From: Vicingaceae bacterium
GTDB taxonomy: Bacteria; Bacteroidota; Bacteroidia; Flavobacteriales_E; Vicingaceae
Direction of reading: 5' to 3'
DNA length: 52,231 nt
NCBI GenBank assembly: GCA_019429185.1
Contig: JAHYJH010000012.1
Span: 1-52,231, forward strand
Both the position numbers and the translations under genes were made by a program. The notes below the pieces were generated by a model. That model had not been told where the DNA came from. It saw only the letters and a program-made list of their open reading frames with translations, and searched no databases. Positions 36,725 to 45,466 of the stretch are shown here, one piece after another (position 1 is the first letter of the stretch; every line of letters starts with the position of its first letter).

Positions 36725-36748
36725 TCCCCATAATTTTTAACCTGACCC

Positions 36749-36869
36749 GTTATTTTGTTTGCTAATAAGACGAAAAACACAGACATAGCAACACTATGGC
36801 GAGTATTTTCAACGCAATTAGCGAGCAAAAGAGCAAGGCTAAATGTATAGTTTATTTCATTACAGACCC
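36749..36869. mobile_element. MITE family A, copy 2, truncated on the left
   Basis: From TTATTTTGTTTGCTAATAAG to TTTATTTCATTACAGACCC the sequence matches the copies at 25163-25320 (reverse) and 45467-45662. The left end, with GGGTCTGTAATGAAATAAAG and some 25 further bases, is replaced by the right end of the insertion sequence. TTA follows at the right end (36870-36872), as at copy 3. Confidence 0.8.
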
Positions 36870-36879
36870 TTAGCATAAA

Positions 36880-38322
36880 TTATTTCAATTCGTAGAACAA
36901 TCGTTCTAAATTTTCTTCATTAGGTCTGTCGGTTCCGCTGCTTGGTCGTGGTGCAGGAAATTTAATTATTTCACCTTCTTTTCCAACAAGAATATAGGTA
37001 GGAAAAGTTTTTACTTCATATTTTTGTAATAAAACACGACTTTCTCCGATATGCAAAAACGTCCACTTCATTGTTGGATTTTCTTTTAAGAAAGTAGTCA
37101 TTTTGCTTTTGTCGTTATCTGTACAAATGCTTATAAATTCAATTTTTGAATTGTATTTTTTGTGCAAAACTTCCATAATTTTCATTTCTTTTAGACTGGG
37201 AATACTCCAAGTAGTCCAAAAATTGATATATACATATTTACCAGCGAAATCAGCTAAAGTAATTTTTTTACTTGCATCGGTTAATAGTTCAAAATCAGGA
37301 GCTTTACTGCCTTTTGCTAATTTTTTGATGGTAAGTTTTTCAATTACATTGGCTGCAATTTTTTGTTGTTCTGGATAAATAGAGTTGGTTTTGATGTTTT
37401 CCAATATAGAAAGGATATTCTTTTGAGTGAAATACTTATCGTTATATATTTCTCGTAATCCATTAATCATGAAAAGGCTTTTAAATGCTTCATTTTCTAA
37501 AAAAGGATATTTACTCAATGCTTTCGACAATGCTTCAACACTGTTTTGTTCATTAATGGCTTTGGTAATGTCCATGCCAGAAATTTTTAAGGTTAGATTT
37601 TTTAATTCACCTTTAAAAAAATTTTTGTAAAAATTAAGGTATTCAGGATTGTTGTATTTGATGGGTTTATTGTGCAAATATTTTAAATAGATGCTTGCTT
37701 TGTCAAATGTAACAGAATCTCGCTTGGTGTATGAAATATCTATGGAATTGAATATTGATGCTATGGAATAGGTAATGTAATCAGAAACAAAAGTATTTTT
37801 ATAGGTATTGAATTCAGCAGTAATTTTTTTTTCAAAATCATTAATTAATGGAGCTATTGAACCATCTCTTTTTAGAAAAGTTGTTTCGTTTTTATCAATA
37901 AATTCATCGTATTTTCTATTGAATTTTGCAATTAATTGATTGAGTTCTGTGGGAGCAGGAAAACTAAATCGTAAAGAAAGTAGCCTATCGTAGATTCTCG
38001 ACTTGTTTAGCTCTTCATCATAATCAAGAATGAGGTTGTAAACGCCACCAGGTTCAATAAAAAACCAAGTAGATTTATCTTCTATTGTAAGCTCAATTTT
38101 TTCAATTTGGTTTGTTTCAAACTCGAAGTTGAACGAACCATCGGTGTTTATTTTTGTGAAACCTATTTTTTCTTTAACTTCAGTGAGGTAATCTTTAAAC
38201 TGATAAACAGTTAGCTCGTTTCCAGAAAATTTTTTAGCGTTTCCTTTTATCACAGAATTTCCAGCAAATGTGAGGGATGAAACAACACAGAAAAAATAAA
38301 TTAGAATAGTTTTTTTTAGCAT
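36880..38322 (-). CDS. TlpA-like thioredoxin-fold protein without redox cysteines
   Basis: 480 residues with a signal peptide (KTILIYFFCVVSSLTFA), an N-terminal beta domain of the DUF4369 sort (about 20-110), a helical middle and a thioredoxin/AhpC-TSA-like domain (about 340-478: KLAKGSKAPDFELLTD, YVYINFWTTWSIPSLKEM, EVKTFPTYILV). The active-site CxxC is SIPS: Ser373 and Ser376. It cannot do thiol exchange; a binding or chaperone-like role is more likely. It overlaps coaD by one base (TAATG), so translation is coupled. Confidence 0.85.
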   Translation of the reverse strand: MLKKTILIYFFCVVSSLTFAGNSVIKGNAKKFSGNELTVYQFKDYLTEVKEKIGFTKINTDGSFNFEFETNQIEKIELTIEDKSTWFFIEPGGVYNLILDYDEELNKSRIYDRLLSLRFSFPAPTELNQLIAKFNRKYDEFIDKNETTFLKRDGSIAPLINDFEKKITAEFNTYKNTFVSDYITYSIASIFNSIDISYTKRDSVTFDKASIYLKYLHNKPIKYNNPEYLNFYKNFFKGELKNLTLKISGMDITKAINEQNSVEALSKALSKYPFLENEAFKSLFMINGLREIYNDKYFTQKNILSILENIKTNSIYPEQQKIAANVIEKLTIKKLAKGSKAPDFELLTDASKKITLADFAGKYVYINFWTTWSIPSLKEMKIMEVLHKKYNSKIEFISICTDNDKSKMTTFLKENPTMKWTFLHIGESRVLLQKYEVKTFPTYILVGKEGEIIKFPAPRPSSGTDRPNEENLERLFYELK

Positions 38323-38792
38323 TATTTTTTAATAAAATCCTGTTGAATAGCTTTGGGAACAAATTTACTTGCATCACCTTTATGAATGATTATATCACGT
38401 ACAATTGTTGAATTTATTGCAGATAGGTGAGGAGTTGTTTGTAAAAATAATGTTTCAATGGAATTATCAAGTTGGTGATTCATTTGTGCGATTGTGCTTT
38501 CATAGTTGTAGTCAGAGCTATTTCGAAGCCCTCTAACAATAAAAGTTGCGTTCATTTTTTTACAAAAATCAACGGTTAGTCCATCATACGAAACCACTTC
38601 TACCTTAGCATCCTTTTCAAACACTTTTTTTATCCAATTGGTGCGTTGTTCAAGAGAAAACAAGTATTTTTTATTGGTGTTGCTCCCAATAGCGATAATG
38701 AGTTTATCAAACAGAGGTAAAGCTCTACGGATAATATTTTCATGTCCTATAGTAATAGGATCGAACGACCCAGGAAAAAGTGCTGTTTTCAT
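38322..38792 (-). CDS. coaD: phosphopantetheine adenylyltransferase
   Basis: 156 residues of CoaD: FPGSFDPITIGHENIIRRAL carries the T/HxGH nucleotidyltransferase motif, and IVRGLRNSSDYNYESTIAQM and SAINSTIVRDII are the other active-site segments. It converts 4'-phosphopantetheine to dephospho-CoA, the penultimate step of CoA synthesis. It begins 18 bases after the AbiEii-like gene stop. Translation is coupled to the downstream TlpA-like gene. Confidence 0.96.
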   Translation of the reverse strand: MKTALFPGSFDPITIGHENIIRRALPLFDKLIIAIGSNTNKKYLFSLEQRTNWIKKVFEKDAKVEVVSYDGLTVDFCKKMNATFIVRGLRNSSDYNYESTIAQMNHQLDNSIETLFLQTTPHLSAINSTIVRDIIIHKGDASKFVPKAIQQDFIKK

Positions 38793-38810
38793 AAGTTTTT
38801 TTTCACAAAG

Positions 38811-39473
38811 TTAAATTCTCTTTTGGTTATATGCAGATATGGAAGTTTTTATTTGATGAATTACATCATTCCATGAAAAATTATTAAGCATTGTGGGCAT
38901 TATTTTTTTTTCTGCCAATTCATAAAGCAGGAGTCCTTCTATCATTACACGGTTATAAAGCAACTCATTTGGGTATTTTTCGGCATATAATTTCATCATT
39001 TTTTCTAAAGAATATTCTTGCATTAATAGTGCAATATCTATATAGTCTTTTTTTTCATATCGAGCATATTCGGGCGGACATAAAAAAGTGTTAAATTTCA
39101 TAGGTATAATATCTTCTTTTGAAGCCATTCTTATGTTTTCTACTACTAATGGTTCTCTTATAAATGTCGTATTCCAGTCTAAAATATCTATTTTTATCCC
39201 GTGCAGAAATAGTGTTATGCCTTTACCTAAAAAGCCATTTAAATATCTTCCTTTTTGTAAATTTTCTCCAAATTTTTCTGAAATTTGATGAAGAATAGCT
39301 TCATAATCACTTTTTTTATCGGAAAATAAATCAATATCTACAGAAATTCTATGTCCTATTTGAAGAGCTAACGCAGTACCTCCAACCAAACGATGATTTT
39401 CAAGGGTATTTAGTTCCATTAGCTTGTGTAATACTTCTAATAGGGTTTTTGAAACTGTTTCTTTTCTAAGCAT
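38811..39473 (-). CDS. AbiEii/AbiGii-family nucleotidyltransferase toxin
   Basis: 220 residues of a DUF1814/AbiEii-type nucleotidyltransferase: RLVGGTALALQIGHRISVDI followed by DLFSDKK has the G-G-[ST] and D-x-D motifs. The C-terminal half is helical. Such proteins act as toxins, in MenT-type cases by adding nucleotides to tRNA. Its 5' part overlaps by 37 bases the gene for the DUF6922-type partner, which is therefore the likely antitoxin. The pair sits in front of coaD as an accessory insert. That it acts as a toxin is by family. Confidence 0.85.
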   Translation of the reverse strand: MLRKETVSKTLLEVLHKLMELNTLENHRLVGGTALALQIGHRISVDIDLFSDKKSDYEAILHQISEKFGENLQKGRYLNGFLGKGITLFLHGIKIDILDWNTTFIREPLVVENIRMASKEDIIPMKFNTFLCPPEYARYEKKDYIDIALLMQEYSLEKMMKLYAEKYPNELLYNRVMIEGLLLYELAEKKIMPTMLNNFSWNDVIHQIKTSISAYNQKRI

Positions 39474-39727
39474 TTGAAATCGGAATAGTTTAATTCAAAA
39501 ATAGCACGAGCTAATAAAATAGCGTGTTTTGGCAAATTATCTTCTGTGGTTTGAAGTTGTTGTTTTACTTGGTTAAATCCATAAAATTTAATTATTTCAT
39601 ATACTTCATCTAATGTTCCTCTATCAAAAACTCTGTTGATTACCCATTCTTTGTATTCAATAAAATCAATAGTTGAAACATTCACGTCCCAAAAGGTTTG
39701 AGTGGATATGTTGGGGAATTGTTTCAT
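39437..39727 (-). CDS. DUF6922-type protein, putative antitoxin of the AbiEii-like gene
   Basis: 96 residues: FPNISTQTFWDVNVSTIDFI, EWVINRVFDRGTLDEVYEII and KFYGFNQVKQQL, then a helical end with FECLEKKQF-like FKCLEKKQFQ. This is the pattern of DUF6922 proteins encoded directly upstream of AbiEii-like nucleotidyltransferases in Bacteroidota. The 37-base overlap with the next gene suggests coupled translation, typical of toxin-antitoxin operons. The antitoxin role is inferred from order and overlap. Confidence 0.75.
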   Translation of the reverse strand: MKQFPNISTQTFWDVNVSTIDFIEYKEWVINRVFDRGTLDEVYEIIKFYGFNQVKQQLQTTEDNLPKHAILLARAIFELNYSDFKCLEKKQFQKPY

Positions 39728-39760
39728 GGGGCTATCAAGTATTACAAATTTACGGTTATT

Positions 39761-40648
39761 TTAGTTGAATAACAAAAACCGATAAATGAACCGAACATTA
39801 ATTACCAATCCGTTTTCAAAATCGGGATTGAGTTGTTGGCGGTTATCACCAAATCGGAAAGCAGAAACTCCAACATCAACTTTTTCGTCTTTTTGAAAAG
39901 CTCTGAAACTTCTACCAATAGAATAACCTGCTTTAGCTTGAATCAAGATTGTTTTTGTTAGTTTATATTGCAAATATCCAAAAAGTTCGTTGTTTTTCTT
40001 TACTACATAATTGTCGTATCGTCCTAAATAATAACTTCTTACAAAAGCACTAAAAGTTGCTCCAACACTAATTTTATTGTTAATACTATAATTAATATCT
40101 GCCCAAATAGGTAAGGTAAAGTTAAATTCCCACTTTTGTGTTTTTCGATATAAACCCAATAATGGGACGAAAAAAGGACCAAACAACTCTTGGTTATAAT
40201 ACAAACCAACACTGTAATTTTTAGTTGCTGAATGTGTACGTTTAAGTAAACCTAAAAAACCAAGTTGAAAATGATTTTTATTAATGTCTTTAAGGTCGGA
40301 GCTGATTTTAGGCAAAAGTAAATAAGTACCTGACCATTTTTCGCTGTGTTTTTTGTTAATTCCTAATCTGAGGTTAAATGTAGAAATAGTTGTATTTTCC
40401 ATCTCAGGAGCCAGTTGAGTAGTAATGTTTTCCCAAAATAAACCCGTAATAATAGCTATCGAATCATTAATTTTTAAAGGAAGTGTTAAATCTATACCAA
40501 TTTCTGATAGCGGAGCTTTTCCAGTAGTGTCTATAAAACTATTTTTTGGAGTAGCAGCGTAATGAAATTTAAGTAAATCAATATATTCTTGAGCATAAGT
40601 ACTTATAGTACTAAACAACACAACTATTAAAATAAATTTAGGTTTCAT
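39761..40648 (-). CDS. outer-membrane beta-barrel protein (DUF6268-like)
   Basis: 295 residues from the ATG at 40648, which gives a proper signal peptide (KPKFILIVVLFSTISTYA-Q); an upstream in-frame ATG at 40705 only adds an unlikely hydrophobic extension. The mature part has FHYAATPKNSF near its start, then repeated amphipathic strands with aromatic girdles, ending with INVRFIYRFLLFN, the C-terminal aromatic-ended strand of outer-membrane proteins. It resembles DUF6268 barrels. No operon partner: an intergenic repeat follows upstream. Function unknown. Confidence 0.75.
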   Translation of the reverse strand: MKPKFILIVVLFSTISTYAQEYIDLLKFHYAATPKNSFIDTTGKAPLSEIGIDLTLPLKINDSIAIITGLFWENITTQLAPEMENTTISTFNLRLGINKKHSEKWSGTYLLLPKISSDLKDINKNHFQLGFLGLLKRTHSATKNYSVGLYYNQELFGPFFVPLLGLYRKTQKWEFNFTLPIWADINYSINNKISVGATFSAFVRSYYLGRYDNYVVKKNNELFGYLQYKLTKTILIQAKAGYSIGRSFRAFQKDEKVDVGVSAFRFGDNRQQLNPDFENGLVINVRFIYRFLLFN

Positions 40649-40760
40649 TTGGATGATTAAATTCCAAAAATAGAAAAAAAGTTGGAAAGTTAAAAAAAAC
40701 GACACTTTGCAGAGACCTTTGCTAACTGCCGACTAAAGACACACCCATGCTCCTCGCTAC

Positions 40761-40853
40761 CGTCATTGCGAGGCACGAAGCAATCTGTCCTTCGATTAGA
40801 CAGATTGCTTCAGCTCCCTGTCACAATCCAACGCTTTGGCTTCGCAATGACGT
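40761..40853. repeat. REP-like hairpin repeat (CGTCATTGCGAGG type)
   Basis: CGTCATTGCGA (40761-) pairs with TTCGCAATGACG (40841-40852), and inside AAGCAATCTGTC pairs with GACAGATTGCTT. This palindrome belongs to the widespread class of GTCATTGCGAGG-AAGCAATC intergenic repeats seen in many bacteria. Its GC content is higher than that of its surroundings. The adjoining 40700-40760 and 40854-40885 show nothing else. Confidence 0.8.
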
Positions 40854-40890
40854 TCTTCATCGGACTTCCGACATTATAGACAGGCTCTAA

Positions 40891-41451
40891 TTAAAAAAGA
40901 AAAGTAAAACCTATACGAGCATTAGAAGTATGACTATAACCAGCTTCAGCATAAAAACCGAAGCCTTCGTTAATCATCATTCTTCCTCCAACAAAACCTT
41001 CCACATAACCTCCTGTTCTTCCATTGGATCTAATATCGTTTTCAAAATTATTATAATAATAATCATTGTATAAACGAAGTCCTGTTCCAAAACCAGCATA
41101 AGCATCCCATTTGTTATTTTCAAAATAAAGTAAATGCCAAGCAGCTCTTACGCCAAATTCAAATTGGTGATAATTATAATCTCTTTTATTATTGCTGTTG
41201 TTAAACCAATTGTTGTAGGTATATCTGGAGTATTTATAAGCTGCTTTTCCTCCAAAAGAAACAAGACCAATAGTACCTGTTGGAATTGCTCCATATTCAG
41301 CAGAAAATTCTAATGAAGGGAATAATCCACCAGTTCCTCCAACACCAATACCAGCGTTTATAGCGATATCACCTTTGTCAAAAACATGTTGAGCATTTGA
41401 AATGAATGAGAATAAGAAAATAAATAAAATTGGAAGTAATGTCTTTTTCAT
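40891..41451 (-). CDS. small outer-membrane beta-barrel protein
   Basis: 186 residues: signal peptide (KKTLLPILFIFLFSFISNA-Q), glycine-rich first strand (INAGIGVGGTGGLFPSLEFS), then eight or so amphipathic strands with tyrosine-rich turns and a C-terminal strand ending GFTFLF with a terminal Phe, the outer-membrane insertion signal. It resembles small OmpA/porin-type barrels of Bacteroidota. Nothing around it indicates a function. It is not in an operon with its left-hand neighbour, because a REP-like repeat intervenes. Confidence 0.8.
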   Translation of the reverse strand: MKKTLLPILFIFLFSFISNAQHVFDKGDIAINAGIGVGGTGGLFPSLEFSAEYGAIPTGTIGLVSFGGKAAYKYSRYTYNNWFNNSNNKRDYNYHQFEFGVRAAWHLLYFENNKWDAYAGFGTGLRLYNDYYYNNFENDIRSNGRTGGYVEGFVGGRMMINEGFGFYAEAGYSHTSNARIGFTFLF

Positions 41452-41543
41452 GATAGATAAATTAAATTAATAATGCTACAAAGATATAGATTTGTTTATG
41501 GATTTTATAAAATAAAAATAGATTTTAAGGTTATTTTTTTTGT

Positions 41544-42794
41544 TTATCCCAACTCAAAAACAGTAATTTCAGGCAATATTCCAACCCTTCCTGGATAACC
41601 TAAAAAGCCTAAACCTCTGTTGACATAAATTTGTTGCTCATTTTTTTTGTACAATCCAGCCCATTGTGGATAAAGATATTCGGAAGGACTCCATTTAAAG
41701 CCCGGAATTTCAATGCCAAATTGCATTCCGTGGGTATGTCCCGAAAAGGTAACTGCAATATCTTTATGTTCTTTTAATATTTGAGCATCCCAGTGCGATG
41801 GATCGTGACTTAAAAGTAATTTAACATCTTCTTCTAAACAACCTTTTTTTGCTTTTTCAAGGTTGCCATATTTTGGAAATCTGTGTCCATGTCCCCAATT
41901 TTCAACACCAATAATTGCTAAGCGTTGATTGTCTATTTCAAGAATATGATGTTCGTTGTTGAGCAGTTTCCAACCTAATTTTTCATGAATTTCTTTCATT
42001 AAATGGAGGTTGTGTTGTTTTCCTTCAACATCATCGGATTGGTAGAAATAATCACCATAATCATGATTTCCTAATATTGAAAATACGCCTAAAGGAGCAT
42101 TTATTTTTTTTAGGGTGTCAATAAATGGCAATGCTTCCTCACTGATGTCATTCACTAAATCGCCCGTAAAAAAAACTACATCAGGTTGTTCCTTATTTAT
42201 TAGCTGAACAGCTTCTTCCAATGGAGTATTTGTCATGAAACTGCCTGTATGAATATCAGAAATTTGTATGATTTTTAATCCTTTAAAAGCACTTGGCAGA
42301 TTCTTTAGCCTTAATTTTTGCTTTCTAATTGTAAAATCAAAAGCTGAATTAACCATGCCGAATAGGAGTGTTCCAAATGGGATGGCAGATGCAATGATAA
42401 CCGATTTCTTTAAAAAACTCCTCCGACCTATTGATTTTTCTATTTTTTTAGGATAAAATTTTTTGATTATATTTTTTTTTATGAATAAAGTTAGTGATTG
42501 AACATCATAAAGCATAAGAAACACAATGCCAATAACTTTAGAAACAACCACCATAAAAATAAATCCCATCATATAGGTTCTAGCAAATTTTGGTATGGCT
42601 GTTTTATTGATGAAATAGGTTGTTATAAAAATTAAAAAAGTAATGACTAAAAAAGTGAATATCCAATAGGAAATACGGAGGGTTGCTCTTAGATTAGTAG
42701 AATAATTTTTCGTAAAATTTTTCACAGAACGGTAATAATACCAATCGAGTACCAAAATAAAAAAGGAAGCAAAGAGGATAAATTGAAGATACAT
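41544..42794 (-). CDS. membrane-anchored metallophosphoesterase
   Basis: 416 residues from the ATG at 42794. Four membrane helices (about 1-130) are followed by a GRRSFLKKSVIIASAIP stretch (twin-arginine-like RRSFLKK) and then a calcineurin-like phosphoesterase with motifs SDIHTGS, GDLVND, GNHDYG and SGHTHGMQFG, which provide the two-metal site. The architecture is that of YkuE/YaeI-type lipid- or UDP-sugar-acting phosphoesterases; the substrate is uncertain. The frame remains open upstream through a heptanucleotide repeat, and a start there would add an unlikely leader. Confidence 0.88.
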   Translation of the reverse strand: MYLQFILFASFFILVLDWYYYRSVKNFTKNYSTNLRATLRISYWIFTFLVITFLIFITTYFINKTAIPKFARTYMMGFIFMVVVSKVIGIVFLMLYDVQSLTLFIKKNIIKKFYPKKIEKSIGRRSFLKKSVIIASAIPFGTLLFGMVNSAFDFTIRKQKLRLKNLPSAFKGLKIIQISDIHTGSFMTNTPLEEAVQLINKEQPDVVFFTGDLVNDISEEALPFIDTLKKINAPLGVFSILGNHDYGDYFYQSDDVEGKQHNLHLMKEIHEKLGWKLLNNEHHILEIDNQRLAIIGVENWGHGHRFPKYGNLEKAKKGCLEEDVKLLLSHDPSHWDAQILKEHKDIAVTFSGHTHGMQFGIEIPGFKWSPSEYLYPQWAGLYKKNEQQIYVNRGLGFLGYPGRVGILPEITVFELG

Positions 42795-42800
42795 ACTTTT

Positions 42801-42870
42801 AAATAACAAAAAACAAATAACAAAAAACAAATGACAAATGACAAATGACAAAAAACAAATGACAAATAAC
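42801..42870. repeat. ten tandem heptanucleotides upstream of the metallophosphoesterase start
   Basis: Ten consecutive 7-base units, AAATAAC, AAAAAAC or AAATGAC, run without interruption from 42801 to 42870, ending 6 bases before the ATG of the minus-strand metallophosphoesterase gene (42794). On that gene's strand the units read GTCATTT-like. Being seven bases long, gain or loss of one unit would shift distances and any frame read through them. Confidence 0.85.
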
Positions 42871-42988
42871 AATTTACGAAATACGATTTTTCAAAATTAC
42901 TAGCAAACAAAGAATATAAAAGTTATTTGATTGTTAAAATACAATAAAATAGTTAGATGATAATTCAACTATCTTTAATTTTGGCAAC

Positions 42989-45412
42989 ATGTTTCAACCA
43001 AAAATATTTCTGTTTTTTTTTACTTTTATTTGTGTAATTACTTCATCTGTTACTGCTCAAACAAAAAACAAAACGCATCAACTCAGTGGTAAGGTTGTGG
43101 ATGAAAGAGGTCTTAATTTACCTTATGTTGCTGTTGCTTTATTCAAATCTAATGATTCTTCTTATGTAAAAGGAATTGCAACTGATATGGATGGGAATTT
43201 TAAGGTGGAATTGGAAAAGGGTAATTATTACGCAAAGCTTTCTTTTTTAAGTTTTGAAAATAAAATTATTTCCAATATTATCATCGAAAATAACAATGTA
43301 GTCCTAAAAACTATTAAACTTAAACCATCAGCACTTTCGTTGGACGAATTCCAGGTGGTTGAGGAAAAAAAAGCGATGGAAATTGATTTGGATAAACGGG
43401 TTTTTAATGTGGATAAAGACATTACCAATCAAGGAAAAGATGCAACAGAAATATTAGGGAATGTTCCTTCTGTAAATGTAGATATTGATGGTAATGTAAG
43501 CCTTAGAGGAAGTGAAAATGTACGTATTTTGATTAACGGAAAACCTTCAGGATTGACAGGAATGAGTACAGCTCAAGCATTAAAACAACTCCAAGGAAAT
43601 CAAATAGAAAAAATTGAAGTAATAACCAATCCTTCTTCACGATATGATGCAGAAGGGGAAGTGGGAATTATTAATATTGTGTTGAAAAACGATAAAAGAG
43701 ATGGAATAAATGGTTCTGTTAATGTGGATGTAGGCTATCCAAGTAATTATGGTGGTGGCTTTAATTTGAACATGAAAAGAAAAAAAACGAATGTGTTTTT
43801 AGGCTATGGAATAAATTACAGAGAATCTCCAGGAACAAATCGTTCGGTACAGAAATTTACCTATCCAGATACCAGTTTTAGTTACAAAAGCAATTCGCAA
43901 ACAGATAGAAACACGTTGAACAACAATTTTCGATTAGGTGGTTCTTACGATATCAATGACAATAATACGCTTACCATTTCAGGTAGTTTCAATGTAGGAG
44001 ATGCCGACAACAAAATGAAGTTGTCTTATGCCGATTTTAATCAGTTAGATGTTGCCTCTCAAACCGTAAACAGACTAGAAATTGAAGATAAAGATTTGTC
44101 ATCGCACGATGTTTCATTAAATTATAGAAAAACATTTAAACAAAAAGACAGGCTTTTCACTATTGATGCTCAACGCTCTGAAGCAAAAGATTTTGAAAAA
44201 TCTATCATTGAGCAAACAAATTCAACAGTTTTATCAGAAAATTTAAATCAACGTGTTTTTAATAATGAAAAATCGCAAAACTGGCTGTTTCAAGCCGATT
44301 ATGTGCATCCGATAAAACAAGGAAAATTTGAAACAGGTTTAAAATCAACACTTAAAAAAGTTACTAATCCTTTTGCCGTTGGAGAATACAATGATATAAC
44401 CATGCGTTATGAAGCACTTCCTCAGTTTCATGATGATATGGAATACAATGAAAATATTTATGCTGCTTACATGATGTTTGGAAATAAGATAAAAAAATTT
44501 TCTTATCAACTTGGCGTTAGAGGTGAACTTTCAGATGTTGAAACGCAGTTGAAAATAACCGATGAGTTAAATAGAAGGAATTATTTTAATTTATTTCCCA
44601 GTACGCATTTTTCGTATGAATTGCACAAAGAAAACACCTTGCAGTTGAGTTATAGTAAAAGAATAAATCGTCCGAGGCATTGGTGGTTGTTGCCTTTTTT
44701 TAGTTTCACAGATTCACGAAATATTTTTGCAGGAAATCCAAACCTTGATCCTGAATTAACAGATGCGTACGAATTTGGACATTTAAAGTATTGGAAAAAA
44801 GGTTCGTTGCTTAGTAGTGTTTATTATCGACATACTACAGATGTGATTACTCGAATTATTGTTTCAGATTTGGAAGGAAATACAGAAAGAAAACCTTTTA
44901 ATTTAGGAACTAAAGATGCTTTTGGAATAGAATTTTCTGGCTCGTATGAAGCGTATAAATGGTGGAATTTACAAGGAAGTTTTAATTTTTTCAGAGAAAT
45001 TCAGGAAGGTCAGTTGAATAGCCAAAATTTTCATAATGACACGTATGCTTGGTCAACCAGACTTAACTCAAAATGGACAGTAAAAAAGAAGTTGAATCTT
45101 CAAGCATCTTTTAATTATAGATCTCCACAAAATTCTGTTCAGGGAGAAACCAAAGCCATCTATTCCTTAGATGCCGGATTTTCTTTCGATGTGCTGAAAG
45201 GAAACGGAACGGTTACATTCAATGCCAGTGATGTGTTCAATTCCAGAAAAAGAAGGTCAATAGCTTTTGGTGATAATTTCATATCCGAAAGTGAGTGGCA
45301 ATGGAGAAGTCGCTATTTTCGTTTAAGTTTTACCTATCGTATCAATCAGAAAAAGAAACCCGAAAATTTTAAAAATAAAAATTTTGAAGGCGGTTTTGAA
45401 GGAGGGGAGTAA
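42989..45412 (+). CDS. TonB-receptor-like outer-membrane protein
   Basis: 807 residues: signal peptide, a carboxypeptidase-regulatory-like domain (about 30-115: LSGKVVDERGLNLPYVAVAL), a plug-like domain (about 145-230: ATEILGNVPSVNVDIDGNVS, LRGSENVRILINGKPSGL) and a large C-terminal barrel. This is the SusC-like/OMP_b-brl_3 architecture of outer-membrane receptors. The cargo is unknown, and no SusD-like gene is adjacent, unlike typical polysaccharide uptake pairs. A TAATTTTG box at 42976-42983 lies only 5 bases before the ATG, so the mRNA may be almost leaderless. Confidence 0.88.
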   Translation: MFQPKIFLFFFTFICVITSSVTAQTKNKTHQLSGKVVDERGLNLPYVAVALFKSNDSSYVKGIATDMDGNFKVELEKGNYYAKLSFLSFENKIISNIIIENNNVVLKTIKLKPSALSLDEFQVVEEKKAMEIDLDKRVFNVDKDITNQGKDATEILGNVPSVNVDIDGNVSLRGSENVRILINGKPSGLTGMSTAQALKQLQGNQIEKIEVITNPSSRYDAEGEVGIINIVLKNDKRDGINGSVNVDVGYPSNYGGGFNLNMKRKKTNVFLGYGINYRESPGTNRSVQKFTYPDTSFSYKSNSQTDRNTLNNNFRLGGSYDINDNNTLTISGSFNVGDADNKMKLSYADFNQLDVASQTVNRLEIEDKDLSSHDVSLNYRKTFKQKDRLFTIDAQRSEAKDFEKSIIEQTNSTVLSENLNQRVFNNEKSQNWLFQADYVHPIKQGKFETGLKSTLKKVTNPFAVGEYNDITMRYEALPQFHDDMEYNENIYAAYMMFGNKIKKFSYQLGVRGELSDVETQLKITDELNRRNYFNLFPSTHFSYELHKENTLQLSYSKRINRPRHWWLLPFFSFTDSRNIFAGNPNLDPELTDAYEFGHLKYWKKGSLLSSVYYRHTTDVITRIIVSDLEGNTERKPFNLGTKDAFGIEFSGSYEAYKWWNLQGSFNFFREIQEGQLNSQNFHNDTYAWSTRLNSKWTVKKKLNLQASFNYRSPQNSVQGETKAIYSLDAGFSFDVLKGNGTVTFNASDVFNSRKRRSIAFGDNFISESEWQWRSRYFRLSFTYRINQKKKPENFKNKNFEGGFEGGE

Positions 45413-45466
45413 GATCTCTTAAGATTTTCCGAAAGGCGACTTTAGCTGACCTATGGTTTTGGATTA

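Larger units (their letters stand above)
35324..36748 (+). mobile_element. ISAon1-type insertion sequence
   Basis: The ends are GGGACACATTAAAAATTATG (35324) and the complement of 36726-36748, where GGG-x-CA-x-x-TTAAAAATTATGGGG matches on both sides: about 23-base terminal inverted repeats. Inside are an N-region gene and a transposase gene of the ISAon1 type. No matching target duplication flanks the element: left is the HTH gene, right is a truncated MITE, so a deletion or rearrangement followed insertion. A lone copy of the left end occurs at 50554-50582. Confidence 0.82.

Noticed and set aside
42801-42870. The heptanucleotide tract as a CRISPR array
   Set aside because: The units are 7 bases with no spacers; it is a simple tandem repeat.
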